A DNA stretch of 64,000 bases from Sagittula sp. P11 (lineage in GTDB: Bacteria; Pseudomonadota; Alphaproteobacteria; Rhodobacterales; Rhodobacteraceae), in assembly GCF_002814095.1 (NCBI RefSeq), contig NZ_CP021913.1, forward strand, positions 2,700,001 through 2,764,000. Direction: 5' to 3'. The notes below the pieces were generated by a model. The model was not told where the DNA came from. It did no database searches and saw only the letters and a list, made by a program, of their open reading frames with translations. The position numbers and the translations under genes are program-made. How positions within the stretch are numbered: position 1 is the first letter of the stretch; the number at the start of each line of letters is the position of its first letter. Of the stretch, positions 46,100 to 54,999 are shown one piece after another.

Positions 46100-48373
46100 T
46101 CAGCCCTTGCGGCGCGGCGGTTCCGTCCCGCCGGGGCGCGGCTTGCCGCCCGTCTTGCCCTTGAACTTCGACGGACCCTTGGCGCCGTCCTTCGGCGTGC
46201 CCTTGAACGACCCCTTGCCCGGACCCTTGGCAGGCCCCTTGCCGGGGCCCTTCGCCGGACCGCGTGACATGCGCTGCGACGGGTCGGAGGCGTTGCTGCG
46301 GTAGGCGGGTTTCGCCGGCGCGGCGTCGCCGTCCTTGGTCGTGCGCGGCTTGTAGGGCTTCTTCGGGCCATCCCGGTCGGACCGTTCGCGATTCGGTTTG
46401 CCGTATCCCTTGCCCTCGGTGCGCTGGGTGAACTTGCCCGCCGGCTTGCCTTCGGACCTGCCCTCCGGCCGTGCGGCGGGCTTCTTCGGGCGCGGCGCGT
46501 CGGCGGCCGGGGCGGCAGAGGCCTCGGCCCGCGGCGCGGCTTCGCTCACCGGGGTGGATTTGGCGGCAGGGGCAGGGGCAGGGCGTTCCGCCCGCTCGGT
46601 CCGCTCGGGACGGTCTTCGCGCGGCGGGCGCGGCTTGCGGTCCGGCCGGGCGCCCCGGTCGTCCCGGTCATCGCCACGGCCGCGATGCGGCTTCGGCCCC
46701 TTGCGGAACCCGTCGTCGCGGCGCGGGCCGGAGGGGCGGCGCGCAAACTCCGGCTCTCCCTCGACGGCACGGGCGGTGATGTTGTCGGCCAGCATCCCGT
46801 CGGCCCCCAGCGCGCCTTCGAAGGCGGCAGCCCGGGTGGCGGCGATCTCGACAAATGTCTCCGTGTCCTGGACCCGGATCGCGCCGATGGCGTCCTTTTC
46901 AAGATCCGTGGCGCGCAGGATCAGCGGCAGCAGCCAGCGCGCTTCCGCCCGGTCGTTGCGGCCCGCCGACAGCGCGAACCAGCGGCTCGGGCCAAAGCTC
47001 TTGGTGTCGCGGCGCGCGGGCGTGTCGGGGCTTTGCAGGTCTTCCGGCGCGGAATGGCGCGCCAGGTGCATGCGGACCAGCGCGGCAGCCACCGCCTCCG
47101 GCCCGTGCGCCTCAAGCAGGCGGGCGGCGAACTCGGCCTGCTCTTCCGGGACGCCCATCTGCCAGGACGGATCGTTCAGCAGCTTTTCCTCGTCGCGGGC
47201 CGAGATATCCTCCGCCGAGGGAGGCACGGTCCATTCCGCCGTGATCTTCGCCCATTTCAGGAGGCGCTCCGCTTTCCCCACCGACTTCGGCGGCACGATC
47301 AGGGCCGATATGCCCTTCTTGCCCGCGCGTCCGGTGCGGCCCGAACGGTGCAGCAGGCTTTCGGTGTTGGTCGGCAGATCGGCGTGGATGACCAGCGACA
47401 GGTTCGGCAGGTCGATGCCCCGCGCCGCCACGTCGGTCGCCACGCAGACCCGCGCCCGCCCGTCGCGCATCGCCTGCAGCGCGTGGGTGCGTTCCTGCTG
47501 GCTCAGTTCGCCGGACAGGGACACGACCGACAGGCCGCGGTTGTGCAGCCGCGCGGTCAGGTGATTCACCTGCGCGCGGGTGTTGGCAAAGACGATGGCG
47601 CTTTCGTCGTCGTGAAAGCGCAGCAGGTTGAAGATCGCGTGATCCGAATCCGCCTGCGCCACGCGCAGCGCCTTGTAGGCGATGTCGGCGTGCTGCTTGG
47701 CCTTGTTGATCGTGTTGATCCGGAAGGCGTCCTTCTGGAATTCCTCGGCGATGCGCCCGATGACCGGCGACACCGTGGCCGAGAACAGCAGCGTGCGCCG
47801 CTCGGCCGGGGCGGTCTGGAGGATGAACTCCAGATCCTCGCGGAAGCCCAGGTCCAGCATCTCGTCGGCCTCGTCCAGCACCACGGCGCGCACGTCGCTC
47901 AGGTCCAGCGCGCCGCGCCGGATGTGGTCGCAGAGCCGCCCGGGCGTGCCCACGACGATATGCGTGCCACGTTCGAGGAAGCGCCGCTCCTGCCGGACGT
48001 CCATGCCGCCGACGCAGGAATTCACCATCGCGCCGGTCTTTTCATACAGCCAGCGGAGCTCCTGCATGACCTGGAAGGCCAGTTCGCGGGTGGGGGCCAC
48101 GACCAGCGCCAGCGGCGTGCCGGCGGGTCCGAAGGCCTGATCCTCGCCCAGAAGCGTCGGCGCGATGGCAAGGCCGAAGCCCACCGTCTTGCCCGATCCG
48201 GTCTGCGCCGAAACCAGCAGGTCGCGCCCATCGGCGTCCGGTGCGGTCACGGCCTCCTGCACGGGGGTGAGGGTGTCGTAACCGCGCTCGGTCAGCGCGT
48301 CGGTCAGGGCAGGAATCATGCGGAGCGGCTCCGGAAAAGGGGCGTCCGGGATCGGACGCGGAAAGGTCGGCAT
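46100..48373 (-). CDS. DEAD-box RNA helicase with long basic disordered tail
   Basis: 757 residues. Motif Q (YDTLTPVQEA), motif I AQTGSGKT (56-63), PTRELA, TPGR, DEAD (about 167), SAT, and motif VI HRSGRTGRAGKKG are intact. After the two RecA domains comes a DbpA-type RNA-binding domain (about 480-560), then about 200 residues rich in K, P, G, R and A with repeated GPAKGPGKG units. It is like the CsdA/DbpA group acting in ribosome assembly and cold growth. The tail probably binds RNA non-specifically. It converges on the Memo-AMMECR1 gene. Confidence 0.92.
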   Translation of the reverse strand: MPTFPRPIPDAPFPEPLRMIPALTDALTERGYDTLTPVQEAVTAPDADGRDLLVSAQTGSGKTVGFGLAIAPTLLGEDQAFGPAGTPLALVVAPTRELAFQVMQELRWLYEKTGAMVNSCVGGMDVRQERRFLERGTHIVVGTPGRLCDHIRRGALDLSDVRAVVLDEADEMLDLGFREDLEFILQTAPAERRTLLFSATVSPVIGRIAEEFQKDAFRINTINKAKQHADIAYKALRVAQADSDHAIFNLLRFHDDESAIVFANTRAQVNHLTARLHNRGLSVVSLSGELSQQERTHALQAMRDGRARVCVATDVAARGIDLPNLSLVIHADLPTNTESLLHRSGRTGRAGKKGISALIVPPKSVGKAERLLKWAKITAEWTVPPSAEDISARDEEKLLNDPSWQMGVPEEQAEFAARLLEAHGPEAVAAALVRMHLARHSAPEDLQSPDTPARRDTKSFGPSRWFALSAGRNDRAEARWLLPLILRATDLEKDAIGAIRVQDTETFVEIAATRAAAFEGALGADGMLADNITARAVEGEPEFARRPSGPRRDDGFRKGPKPHRGRGDDRDDRGARPDRKPRPPREDRPERTERAERPAPAPAAKSTPVSEAAPRAEASAAPAADAPRPKKPAARPEGRSEGKPAGKFTQRTEGKGYGKPNRERSDRDGPKKPYKPRTTKDGDAAPAKPAYRSNASDPSQRMSRGPAKGPGKGPAKGPGKGSFKGTPKDGAKGPSKFKGKTGGKPRPGGTEPPRRKG

Positions 48374-48489
48374 CTGGCAGGATGCGGGATAAGTCTACCG
48401 GAAAGCCGGTTGCAAACACGTCAAAACGACAGGACGGACCCTTTCCCGGTGCCAGCCCGGGCGGTCGACCTGTCGCGTTATCGGAAGAA

Positions 48490-48565
<76 letters not shown>

Positions 48566-48764
48566 ATCTTCTGGTCTTCTCCGGCCGGCCGCATGGCCTG
48601 TCGGAGTGTCGTCCCTGGGCGGCGCATCCGCGCCGTGCGGGGGTGATTACGAGAAGCCGCCAGCAGGATCAAGCGGAAAATGCACCCTGCGCCGCGGCTT
48701 TTGTCCCAACCCCTTCCGGGGCGTGGTCAGCCCCTCCCCCGCGGGGAGAGGCCAGGGCGTGCGA

Positions 48765-49085
48765 TCAGGAATCGTCGTCCTCGTTGGACACGTCGGTGAT
48801 GTCGTCGAGCGAGACGTTGTCGTCGTCCTCGTCCTCCAGAACATCATCGTCGTCCAGATCGACTTCGACATCATCATCGTCCAGCAGGTCGACGTCTTCC
48901 GAGTCCTTCTTCTTCGCCTTCGAGGCCTGGTCCTCGGCGTCCGCCGCGATCATGCTGCGCTTGCCGGTGTCGAGGTTCACGACCTCACCGGTGTACGGGC
49001 TGACGATCGGATTGCGGTTCAGGTCGTAAAAGCGCTTGCCGGTGGTCGGGCAGACGCGCTTCGTGCCCCATTCTTCCTTCGGCAT
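48765..49085 (-). CDS. FYDLN acid family protein (TIGR02300)
   Basis: 106 residues. The N-terminal part MPKEEWGTKRVCPTTGKRFY, then DLNRNPIVSPYTGE, is the signature of the FYDLN acid family; the second half is a run of Asp and Glu. Usual for alphaproteobacteria, function unknown; the two-cysteine or short zinc-ribbon look of the N-terminus may be structural. AGAGGGG precedes ATG 49085. It is divergent from the YgjP-like peptidase gene. Confidence 0.92.
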   Translation of the reverse strand: MPKEEWGTKRVCPTTGKRFYDLNRNPIVSPYTGEVVNLDTGKRSMIAADAEDQASKAKKKDSEDVDLLDDDDVEVDLDDDDVLEDEDDDNVSLDDITDVSNEDDDS

Positions 49086-49145
49086 GGGTGATCCCCTCTT
49101 GATGCTGGGACCTGGCGGGCCCCCGTCGACAATCTTCGCCCCCTG

Positions 49146-49194
49146 CCATATGACCGGTTCGATGTCAAAGCTTTTGGGGGAAGGCGTCATATGG
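49146..49194. promoter_or_regulatory. Inverted repeat covering the start of the YgjP-like gene
   Basis: CCATATGAC (49146-49154) and GTCATATGG (49186-49194), a perfect 9-bp pair 31 nt apart. The right arm includes the ATG at 49191 and the ribosome site GGGGGAAGG is in the loop. A mRNA hairpin or a protein operator is possible. Confidence 0.45.
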
Positions 49195-49880
49195 GGCAGA
49201 TCCGCCTGACTGGCAACCCCGAGATTGCAGTCACCGTGCGCCGGTCCGCCCGCGCACGCCGGCTGAGCCTGCGCATCTCGCAGCTCGACGGCCGCGTGAC
49301 CCTGACGCTGCCCCGCGCCGTGCCGGAGGCGGAGGGCCGCGCCTTCCTGCGCGCCAAGGAGGCCTGGCTGCGCCGCCACCTCGAAACTCAGGGCGCGCCG
49401 GTGCCCGTGGGCCTTGGCGCACGCATCCCGCTGGAGGGCACGCTGCACGAGATCCTGCCGGGGGCGGGGCGGTCGGTCACGCGCGGTGACGGCGTGCTGC
49501 ACGTGCCCGGCGATCCCGACCGGGCGGCGGCGCGGCTTCAGGGCTATCTCAGGACGCTGGCCCGCGACCGGCTGGCCGCGGCGTCGGATTTCTACAGCGC
49601 GAAGCTCGGCAAACCCTACACCCGGCTGACCCTGCGCGACACGCGGTCGCGCTGGGGGTCCTGCACCTCCGACGGCGGGCTGATGTATTCGTGGCGGCTG
49701 ATCCTCGGCCACCCCGAAGTGCTGGATTACGTCGCCGCCCACGAGGTCGCGCACCTCAGGCACATGAACCACTCCGACCGTTTCTGGGCGGAGGTCGAGC
49801 GCCTGTATGGCGACTGGCGAGCGCCGCGCAAATGGCTGCGCGATCACGGCAACGAGCTGCACCGCTACCGCTTCGACTGA
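49191..49880 (+). CDS. YgjP-like metallopeptidase (DUF45)
   Basis: 229 residues. The C-terminal half has HEVAHLRHMNHSDRFW, the gluzincin HExxH (H184, H188) with a third ligand His nearby, after the family segment TRSRWGSCTS. This is the YgjP/DUF45 family of SprT-like predicted Zn-peptidases; no signal peptide, so cytoplasmic. The N-terminal half is basic (RRSARARRLSLRIS). GGGGGAAGG precedes the ATG. Substrate unknown. Confidence 0.9.
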   Translation: MGQIRLTGNPEIAVTVRRSARARRLSLRISQLDGRVTLTLPRAVPEAEGRAFLRAKEAWLRRHLETQGAPVPVGLGARIPLEGTLHEILPGAGRSVTRGDGVLHVPGDPDRAAARLQGYLRTLARDRLAAASDFYSAKLGKPYTRLTLRDTRSRWGSCTSDGGLMYSWRLILGHPEVLDYVAAHEVAHLRHMNHSDRFWAEVERLYGDWRAPRKWLRDHGNELHRYRFD

Positions 49881-49994
49881 CCCGCGACAGACCCGACAGG
49901 CGCCGCCCCGTCAAGACAGGTATCCCTGCCTGTGCAGGCGTGCGCGCCGTCCCCACATCTTAAGGTAGTAAAGTCACACCCGAAGGAGGGTCCG

Positions 49995-50591
49995 ATGACC
50001 ATGCTCCACTCCCGCGCGGGGGCCATCCCGCTCGAAGGCCTGCCGATCACCGCCGAACAGCAGGAACGCCTTTCCCACACGCTGCGCTGCGTCCCGGCGG
50101 ATCACCTGCGCAGCCTGCAACGCATCGTGATCCGCGACCGGCAGGTGCGCGACGAACGCTCGGGAGAGATGCGCGAATACGCCGGCGGCTCCACCAATGC
50201 GGCGCAGCGCGGCTGGAGGGACCTCTCGCCGCACCAGCGCCGCTTCTGGATCATGCTCGACATCGACAGCTTCGATCCGCGCCAGCGGCCGATCAACAAC
50301 CGCCCCGGCGGCAAGCACTACACGCTGCTGCACGAACTGGGGCACCTCGTCGACTGGAGCTATGGCGCGCTGAGCTGGATCATGCGCAACGATCCCGAGG
50401 GCTTCCGCCTGCTGGCCCGGCAGCCGCACACCGGCATCACCCAGGGCACGCAGGAGCGGTTCGCCGACGCCTATGCCGACCTCTATTTCCACCCGCCGGA
50501 GCGGACGCGCGACGACCCGCGCATCCGGTGCATCCTGCAAAGCCCGCCGTTCCGCACCGCCTGGACGCCGCACACCGAGATCGCCGTCTGA
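49995..50591 (+). CDS. Putative cytoplasmic zincin (HELGH protein)
   Basis: 198 residues. LLHELGHLVDWSYGALSW holds an HExxH zinc motif (H113, H117), and TQERFADAYADLYF gives a probable third ligand and helical frame as in zinc peptidases. There is no signal peptide or membrane segment. The N-terminal half is unlike known peptidase families that I can name. AAGGAGG precedes ATG 49995; the earlier in-frame ATG at 49932 has none. It lies 114 bp after another zincin gene. Confidence 0.75.
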   Translation: MTMLHSRAGAIPLEGLPITAEQQERLSHTLRCVPADHLRSLQRIVIRDRQVRDERSGEMREYAGGSTNAAQRGWRDLSPHQRRFWIMLDIDSFDPRQRPINNRPGGKHYTLLHELGHLVDWSYGALSWIMRNDPEGFRLLARQPHTGITQGTQERFADAYADLYFHPPERTRDDPRIRCILQSPPFRTAWTPHTEIAV

Positions 50592-50608
50592 GCCTTCGCC
50601 GCCATAGA

Positions 50609-50634
50609 AAAGGGAGGGCTGCAGCCCTCCCTTT
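50609..50634. terminator. Terminator after the HELGH gene
   Basis: AAAGGGAGGGCT/AGCCCTCCCTTT, a 12-bp palindrome with GC between arms, A/T-tailed on both sides. Confidence 0.85.
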
Positions 50635-50834
50635 CCCTGCCATGCCCGGGCATGGTCTGGTTTGGGGCTCTTCACATACCCAGGTACATGACAAGCCGGA
50701 GGGTGCCGCAGGTGTGTGTCTTGAACCGGCACCGCATCCGAACGAAGGACGCGCCCCGGACGCCCTCCGATCCCTTGCCGGGGCCTGTCCGGCCCGGCGC
50801 TTGACCCTATCCACGAACGCGGTGGCGAGGCAGT

Positions 50835-50870
50835 TTCAGAAAATTCAACTTGACGTTGCGTCATTCTGAA
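50835..50870. promoter_or_regulatory. Nested dyads upstream of the GntR gene
   Basis: TTCAGAA (50835-50841) and TTCTGAA (50864-50870) flank TGACGTTGCGTCA (50851-50863, perfect 5-bp dyad with a 3-nt centre). FadR-type GntR proteins bind short dyads, so this is a candidate autoregulatory site about 70 bp before the start codon. Confidence 0.4.
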
Positions 50871-50938
50871 GTTTTCCCGCCCACCCGCGCCGCGCAGAGA
50901 CCGATTGACCTGCCGCGAATTTGTGATCACATGCGCCC

Positions 50939-51595
50939 ATGCAAACCGTTCCCCTGAAGACCGAAGTCACCGCCTCTGCCCACGACCGCGTCTATCGCGG
51001 GCTCCGGACCCGGATCATGCACGGCCAGATCGGGCCGGGGCAGGCGCTGACCCTGCGCGGCATCGGCAAGGAATTCGACGTCTCCATGACACCCGCGCGC
51101 GAGGCGGTGAACCGGCTGGTGGCCGAAGGCGCACTGTCCATGTCGAACTCGGGCCGCGTCGCCACGCCGGAACTGTCCAACGAACGGATCGAGGAACTGG
51201 CGGCGCTGCGTGCGCTCCTCGAGGTCGAGCTGGCCTCCCGCGCGCTGCCGCGGGCGCACATGGCGCTGATCGACCGGCTGCAGACCATCAACGCCACGAT
51301 CGCCGACGCGGTGTCGAACCGCGACGCGGTGGCCTACATCCGCACGAACCTGGAATTCCACCGCGCGCTTTACCTGCGCGCGCAGGCGCCCGCGATGCTG
51401 GCCATGTGCGAAACCGTCTGGCTGCAACTGGGGCCGACGATGCGCGCGCTCTACAGCCGCCTGCGCCGCACCGATCCGCCGCAGTACCACCGGCTGATCA
51501 TCGCCGCGCTGAAGGCCGGGGACGAGCCCGGCCTGAGGCTGGCGGTGCGCACAGACGTGACGCAGGGCTTGAGGATGATCGCAGACCGCATCTGA
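50939..51595 (+). CDS. GntR-family regulator (FCD/FadR-type)
   Basis: 218 residues. N-terminal winged HTH (RIMHGQIGPGQALTLRGIGK, then PAREAVNRLVAEGAL) followed by an all-helical FCD domain with possible metal ligands in LEFHRALYLRA. Regulators of this kind respond to carboxylates or sugar acids. No evident target operon lies alongside: the next gene is a membrane protein 190 bp away. Dyad symmetry upstream suggests autoregulation. Confidence 0.9.
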   Translation: MQTVPLKTEVTASAHDRVYRGLRTRIMHGQIGPGQALTLRGIGKEFDVSMTPAREAVNRLVAEGALSMSNSGRVATPELSNERIEELAALRALLEVELASRALPRAHMALIDRLQTINATIADAVSNRDAVAYIRTNLEFHRALYLRAQAPAMLAMCETVWLQLGPTMRALYSRLRRTDPPQYHRLIIAALKAGDEPGLRLAVRTDVTQGLRMIADRI

Positions 51596-51639
51596 CGAAC
51601 CCGCGAAGGCCGGCGCACCGCCCGCCCGTCCTGCGTATG

Positions 51640-51663
51640 TCCGGCGGAAGGCGGCCCGAAGGC
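51640..51663. repeat. GC-rich hairpin after the GntR gene
   Basis: GGCGG and CCGCC enclose CC/GG with a GAA loop in the stretch GGCGGCCCGAAGGCCCGCC. Such hairpins recur between genes of these bacteria and may end the GntR transcript. Confidence 0.4.
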
Positions 51664-51785
51664 CCGCCCTACAAACCCGCCCGCCCGTGGCCATCCGGTC
51701 ACGCCGCGTCAAGACGCCCGCTTGTGGCCACAGGCAGGGGCGCGCATACCCCGGGACCGCATCGCCCCCTCCGGAAAGAGCCGCC

Positions 51786-52358
51786 ATGCCGTCAGATCCC
51801 TCCGCCAGCCCGCCGCGCCGCCAGGTGCTGTTCAAGTTCCTGCTGCTGCTGGCGCTGATCGCCGGTTATTTCGCCTATCTCTGGGTGCGTTTCGATGCGG
51901 CGACGGGCGCCGTCACGGCGGGGCTGACATGGGCGTTCTTCGTGCTCTGCACCCCCATCGCCGACGCGGGTTTCCTGCTGGATTTCCCGCTGCGTGTGCT
52001 GTTCGGCATCCGCATGGTGATCTCGGAACTGGCGGTCTGGGCACTGGCGGGCGGCATCGTCGGCGCGACGCTGCTGCTGGCGCCGGCATATTTCGACACC
52101 ACGGTCCTGACCCGGCTGTTCCACCAGATCCTCGTGCACCCCTGGCCCTACTGGGGCGTCGTGGCGCTGTCCGCCGCCGGGACCTTCCTGTCGGTGCGGA
52201 TCGGGGACGAGCTGATGGACGTGCTCCACCACCGCGACCGGGCGTTCTTTCACTCCCACGCCTTCAAGCGGGAGCTGATCCAGATCGCGGCCTTCGCGGC
52301 GGTGGCCATCGCGTATTACCGGCTCATCGCGTCACTCGGGCTGGAGAGCGTGCTGTAG
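51786..52358 (+). CDS. Membrane protein of unknown function
   Basis: 190 residues with about five hydrophobic segments (near 14-32, 40-62, 75-97, 118-138, 160-180). Ends HHRDRAFFHSHAFKRELIQI, a His- and charge-rich segment before the last helix. No family recognised. GGAAAGAGCC precedes ATG 51786; the frame upstream has no support. Confidence 0.8.
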   Translation: MPSDPSASPPRRQVLFKFLLLLALIAGYFAYLWVRFDAATGAVTAGLTWAFFVLCTPIADAGFLLDFPLRVLFGIRMVISELAVWALAGGIVGATLLLAPAYFDTTVLTRLFHQILVHPWPYWGVVALSAAGTFLSVRIGDELMDVLHHRDRAFFHSHAFKRELIQIAAFAAVAIAYYRLIASLGLESVL

Positions 52359-52364
52359 CGCGGA

Positions 52365-52772
52365 TCAGGAGGTCGCGGCGCCGAGCGCGGTGTCCATCAG
52401 CGCCTTGATCTCCGCCTTGCCGGTCTGCGCGACGAGACGGCCCAGTTCCCGCTCGCCCTTCAGAACGACGAGGGTGGAGCGGCGCGGGATGTTCAGCATG
52501 CGCGACAGTTCGCCCTTGCCGTGGATGTCCCAGTCCACGTCGATGAAGGTGATGTTCTGCTCGTAGGCCGGGTTCTCCTGCTTGAGCTCGGTCAGGACGC
52601 GCTGCTGGGCGGCGCAGGTCGAACACCAGCTTGCCCGGAAGTCGAGGAACAGCGTCTCTCCGGCGGCGAGCCGCTGGGTGGTGAGGCCGGGCGTGTACTC
52701 CAGCGCGGCGCGGGCGGCGAAGGGCAGGGCGAGCGCGCCCGCGGTCAGGGTCAGGAAGCTGCGGCGGTGCAT
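52365..52772 (-). CDS. Exported thioredoxin-like protein
   Basis: 135 residues. N-terminal MHRRSFLTLTAGALALPFAA is a Tat-like signal; the mature domain has the redox site WCSTC (C50, C53) and a thioredoxin fold with FIDVDWD and the cis-Pro region IPRRSTLVV. It should act on periplasmic disulfides. AAAGGAG lies 6 nt before ATG 52772, so an earlier in-frame ATG (52790) is unlikely. The CcdA gene 35 bp upstream could supply electrons from the cytoplasm. Confidence 0.88.
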   Translation of the reverse strand: MHRRSFLTLTAGALALPFAARAALEYTPGLTTQRLAAGETLFLDFRASWCSTCAAQQRVLTELKQENPAYEQNITFIDVDWDIHGKGELSRMLNIPRRSTLVVLKGERELGRLVAQTGKAEIKALMDTALGAATS

Positions 52773-52807
52773 GGGAAACTCCTTTGGCAAGGGTCGGGAG
52801 GAAAGGG

Positions 52808-53521
52808 TCAGAGCGAAACGGAAAGGTCGATCAGCCAGCCGGGCAGAACGCCGATCAGCCAGGCCTCGACCATATGGTGGAGGTTGAAGAGGAGCGCCAG
52901 CCCGGTGGCGGCAAAGACCACGCCCAGCACCGGCCGGGCCGAGACCGCCAGCCGCCGGAGCGTCGCGTTGTGCCGCCCGATGGCACCGCGCGTGCCGTAG
53001 GCCAGCCCGAGGATCAGGGTGGAGACGCCCATGGCGAAGGCCGCCATGATCGCCGTGACCCGCAGGAGGCTCTCGCCCTGCGAGGCAAGCGCGATGGCGC
53101 CGCCCAGCGTCGGGCCGATGCAGGGGCTCCAGACCGCGCCGAGCAGCAGTCCGCCGAGGAACTGCCCCCGCAGCCCGCTGCGGTCGACACCGTCCATCCG
53201 CATGTCGGCGCGCGCCGCCATCCCCGCCGTGGCCCCGGCCAGCACGGCCCCCGCCCGCGGCACCAGCAGCGCCAGCCCGAAGACCACCATGAGCACCGCC
53301 CCGGCCTTCGAGATCGTCTCCACGTCGAGGCCGACAAGGTGCCCGAAGGCGGTGACGGTCACGCCGAGGATCACGAACGACAGCGACATCCCCGCCGCCA
53401 TCGCCAGCGGCCCGCGCGGACTGGCCTGCAGCGCGCCCGCCAGCACGATCGGCAGCACCGGCACCACGCAGGGGTTGATGAGCGTCAGCAGCCCCGCGCC
53501 ATATGCGAAGACGAGTTCCAT
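52808..53521 (-). CDS. CcdA/DsbD-like thiol-disulfide transmembrane protein
   Basis: 237 residues, six predicted membrane segments. Conserved cysteine positions are NPCVVPVLP (C18) and WSPCIGPTLGG, the pair used by CcdA to move electrons from cytoplasmic thioredoxin across the membrane. The next gene downstream is an exported thioredoxin-like protein, the probable acceptor. ATG 53521 begins MELVFAYGAG; an in-frame upstream start adds 14 hydrophilic residues without support. Confidence 0.88.
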   Translation of the reverse strand: MELVFAYGAGLLTLINPCVVPVLPIVLAGALQASPRGPLAMAAGMSLSFVILGVTVTAFGHLVGLDVETISKAGAVLMVVFGLALLVPRAGAVLAGATAGMAARADMRMDGVDRSGLRGQFLGGLLLGAVWSPCIGPTLGGAIALASQGESLLRVTAIMAAFAMGVSTLILGLAYGTRGAIGRHNATLRRLAVSARPVLGVVFAATGLALLFNLHHMVEAWLIGVLPGWLIDLSVSL

Positions 53522-53926
53522 GGGGAGATATGACCCGAGCACGCGGCCGCTGTCACCGGGCAAACGGCTGACGCAGGGTCACGTCCGCGCCAGCGATTGT
53601 TTCAGGGGGCAGGCGGTGGCGCCTGTGGTGCGGACGGGAGCGAGGGGCCGGCCCCTCGCGCTCCCCGGAGTATTTTTGAAGCAAAGAAGCAGGGAAGGGT
53701 GAGGGTGCTGAGGCGCGGTGCGGTGTGGGGCAGCACGTGGGCGGAAGTGCCGGGATGCGTTGAGGCGTTGGCGCGGGGAGGTGCGCCTTTGGACGGGGAG
53801 TCCGGGCGCGCAAAAGTGCGCGGGGCACCGGCTTTCGTCAGGCGGAGGCCGGGGCGGGGCGCGCCCTGCCGGCGCGGCCTTGTTGGGGAGAGGAACAGTG
53901 GGCGGTGGGATCGGGAGGGCGGCCGG
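53522..53926. other. Intergenic region between ccdA-like gene and accA
   Basis: 405 bp between two minus-strand genes. It holds the hairpin/GAGTATTT element at 53636-53690. The remainder, 53691-53926, is GC-rich with no supported ORF and no recognisable RNA. Confidence 0.6.
53636..53690 (+). repeat. Hairpin plus GAGTATTT element, copy 2
   Basis: Long imperfect palindrome GGGAGCGAGGGGCC/GGCCCCTCGCGCTCCC with a 2-nt bulge, then GAGTATTTTTGAAGCAAAGA and AGC (53668-53690). The T-run after the hairpin could terminate transcription on the plus strand, but neither flanking gene reads that way. Confidence 0.65.
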
Positions 53927-54889
53927 TCAGGCCGCCAGCCCCTTTGCGCCCATGTTCAGGTATTTCGCCCGGCGGGCCTGCACCAGTTCGCCGCGTTTCG
54001 CGCCGCCCAGTTCCTTCAGCATGGTCGCGATGGCCTCGCCCACGGAGGCGAGCACCGCATCGCGGTCGCGGTGCGCGCCGCCTTTCGGTTCGCGGATGAT
54101 CCGGTCGCAGACGCCCAGCTGGTAGAGGTCCTGCGCGGTCAGGCGCAGCGCCTCCGCGGCCTCGCGCATCTTCTCGGCGTCCTTCCACAGGATCGAGGCG
54201 CAGCCCTCGGGCGAGATCACCGAGTAGACCGAATGTTCGAGCATCGCGACGCGGTTCGCCGTGGCGAAGGCCACCGCCCCGCCCGAGCCGCCCTCGCCGA
54301 TGACCACGGTCACCAGCGGCACGCCGATCTGCAGGCATTTCTCCGTCGACCGGGCGATTGCCTCGGACTGGCCGCGTTCCTCGGCGCCCTTGCCGGGGTA
54401 GGCGCCGGGCGTGTCGATCAGCGTCACCACCGGCAGGCCGAAGCGGTCCGCCATGTCCATCAGGCGCACCGCCTTGCGGTAGCCCTCGGGCCGGGCCATG
54501 CCGAAGTTGCGGTCGATCCGGGACGAGGTGTCATGGCCCTTCTCGTGGCCGATCACCATCACCGGCTCGTCGTTGAACCGCGCCAGCCCGCCCATCACCG
54601 CGTGGTCGTCGGCGAAGTTCCGGTCGCCGGCCAGCGGCGTGTACTCGGTGAACAGCGCCTCGATGTAGTCCTTGCAGTGCGGGCGTTCCGGGTGGCGCGC
54701 GACCTGGCACTTCCGCCAGGGCGACAGCTTGGCGTAGAGGTCCTTGAGCAGCGCATCGGCCTTCTTGTCGAGCGCCTTCGCCTCGGCTTCCACGTCCATG
54801 CCGGGGTTCTCGCGCGCCATCGCGCGCAGTTCTTCCGCCTTGCCTTCGATCTCCGCCAGCGGCTTCTCGAAATCGAGGTAGTTGGCCAT
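53927..54889 (-). CDS. accA: Acetyl-CoA carboxylase carboxyltransferase alpha subunit
   Basis: 320 residues, standard AccA length. [20 protein letters not shown] start, [12 protein letters not shown], the oxyanion region [15 protein letters not shown] and [16 protein letters not shown] are diagnostic. With AccD it transfers CO2 from carboxybiotin to acetyl-CoA, giving malonyl-CoA for fatty-acid synthesis. ATG 54889 follows GAGGA. The frame continues upstream across the divergent AraC gene and is not used. Its predicted promoter shares a motif with those of phaB and mcd. Confidence 0.97.
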   Translation of the reverse strand: MANYLDFEKPLAEIEGKAEELRAMARENPGMDVEAEAKALDKKADALLKDLYAKLSPWRKCQVARHPERPHCKDYIEALFTEYTPLAGDRNFADDHAVMGGLARFNDEPVMVIGHEKGHDTSSRIDRNFGMARPEGYRKAVRLMDMADRFGLPVVTLIDTPGAYPGKGAEERGQSEAIARSTEKCLQIGVPLVTVVIGEGGSGGAVAFATANRVAMLEHSVYSVISPEGCASILWKDAEKMREAAEALRLTAQDLYQLGVCDRIIREPKGGAHRDRDAVLASVGEAIATMLKELGGAKRGELVQARRAKYLNMGAKGLAA

Positions 54890-54915
54890 GCGGTGTCCTC
54901 CATGATGCTGGGCGC

Positions 54916-54944
54916 TATATGGCGCTTGCAACAGCGGAACGCAA
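54916..54944 (-). promoter_or_regulatory. Predicted accA promoter
   Basis: Minus-strand TTGCGT, 17-nt spacer, CATATA; leader about 20 nt. CTTTGTTGCG covers the -35 box, identical over nine or ten bases to the same position in the mcd and phaB promoters. Direct repeats GCAAC-N8-GCAAC lie at 54928-54945. Confidence 0.5.
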
Positions 54945-54999
54945 CAAAGCAAGATTTGTCGCCCCCGCCCGGTGCAGGGTGGCGCCGAAAGGAGCACCC

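Larger units (their letters stand above)
50592..50938. other. Intergenic region before the GntR gene
   Basis: 347 bp holding a terminator (50609-50634) and dyads upstream of the GntR gene (50835-50870). Between them no ORF, RNA or repeat was recognised apart from short palindromes such as GCCCGGGC near 50643. Confidence 0.6.

Noticed and set aside
49140-49168. TTGACA on the minus strand as a promoter of the FYDLN gene
   Set aside because: No acceptable -10 box lies 16-18 nt downstream.
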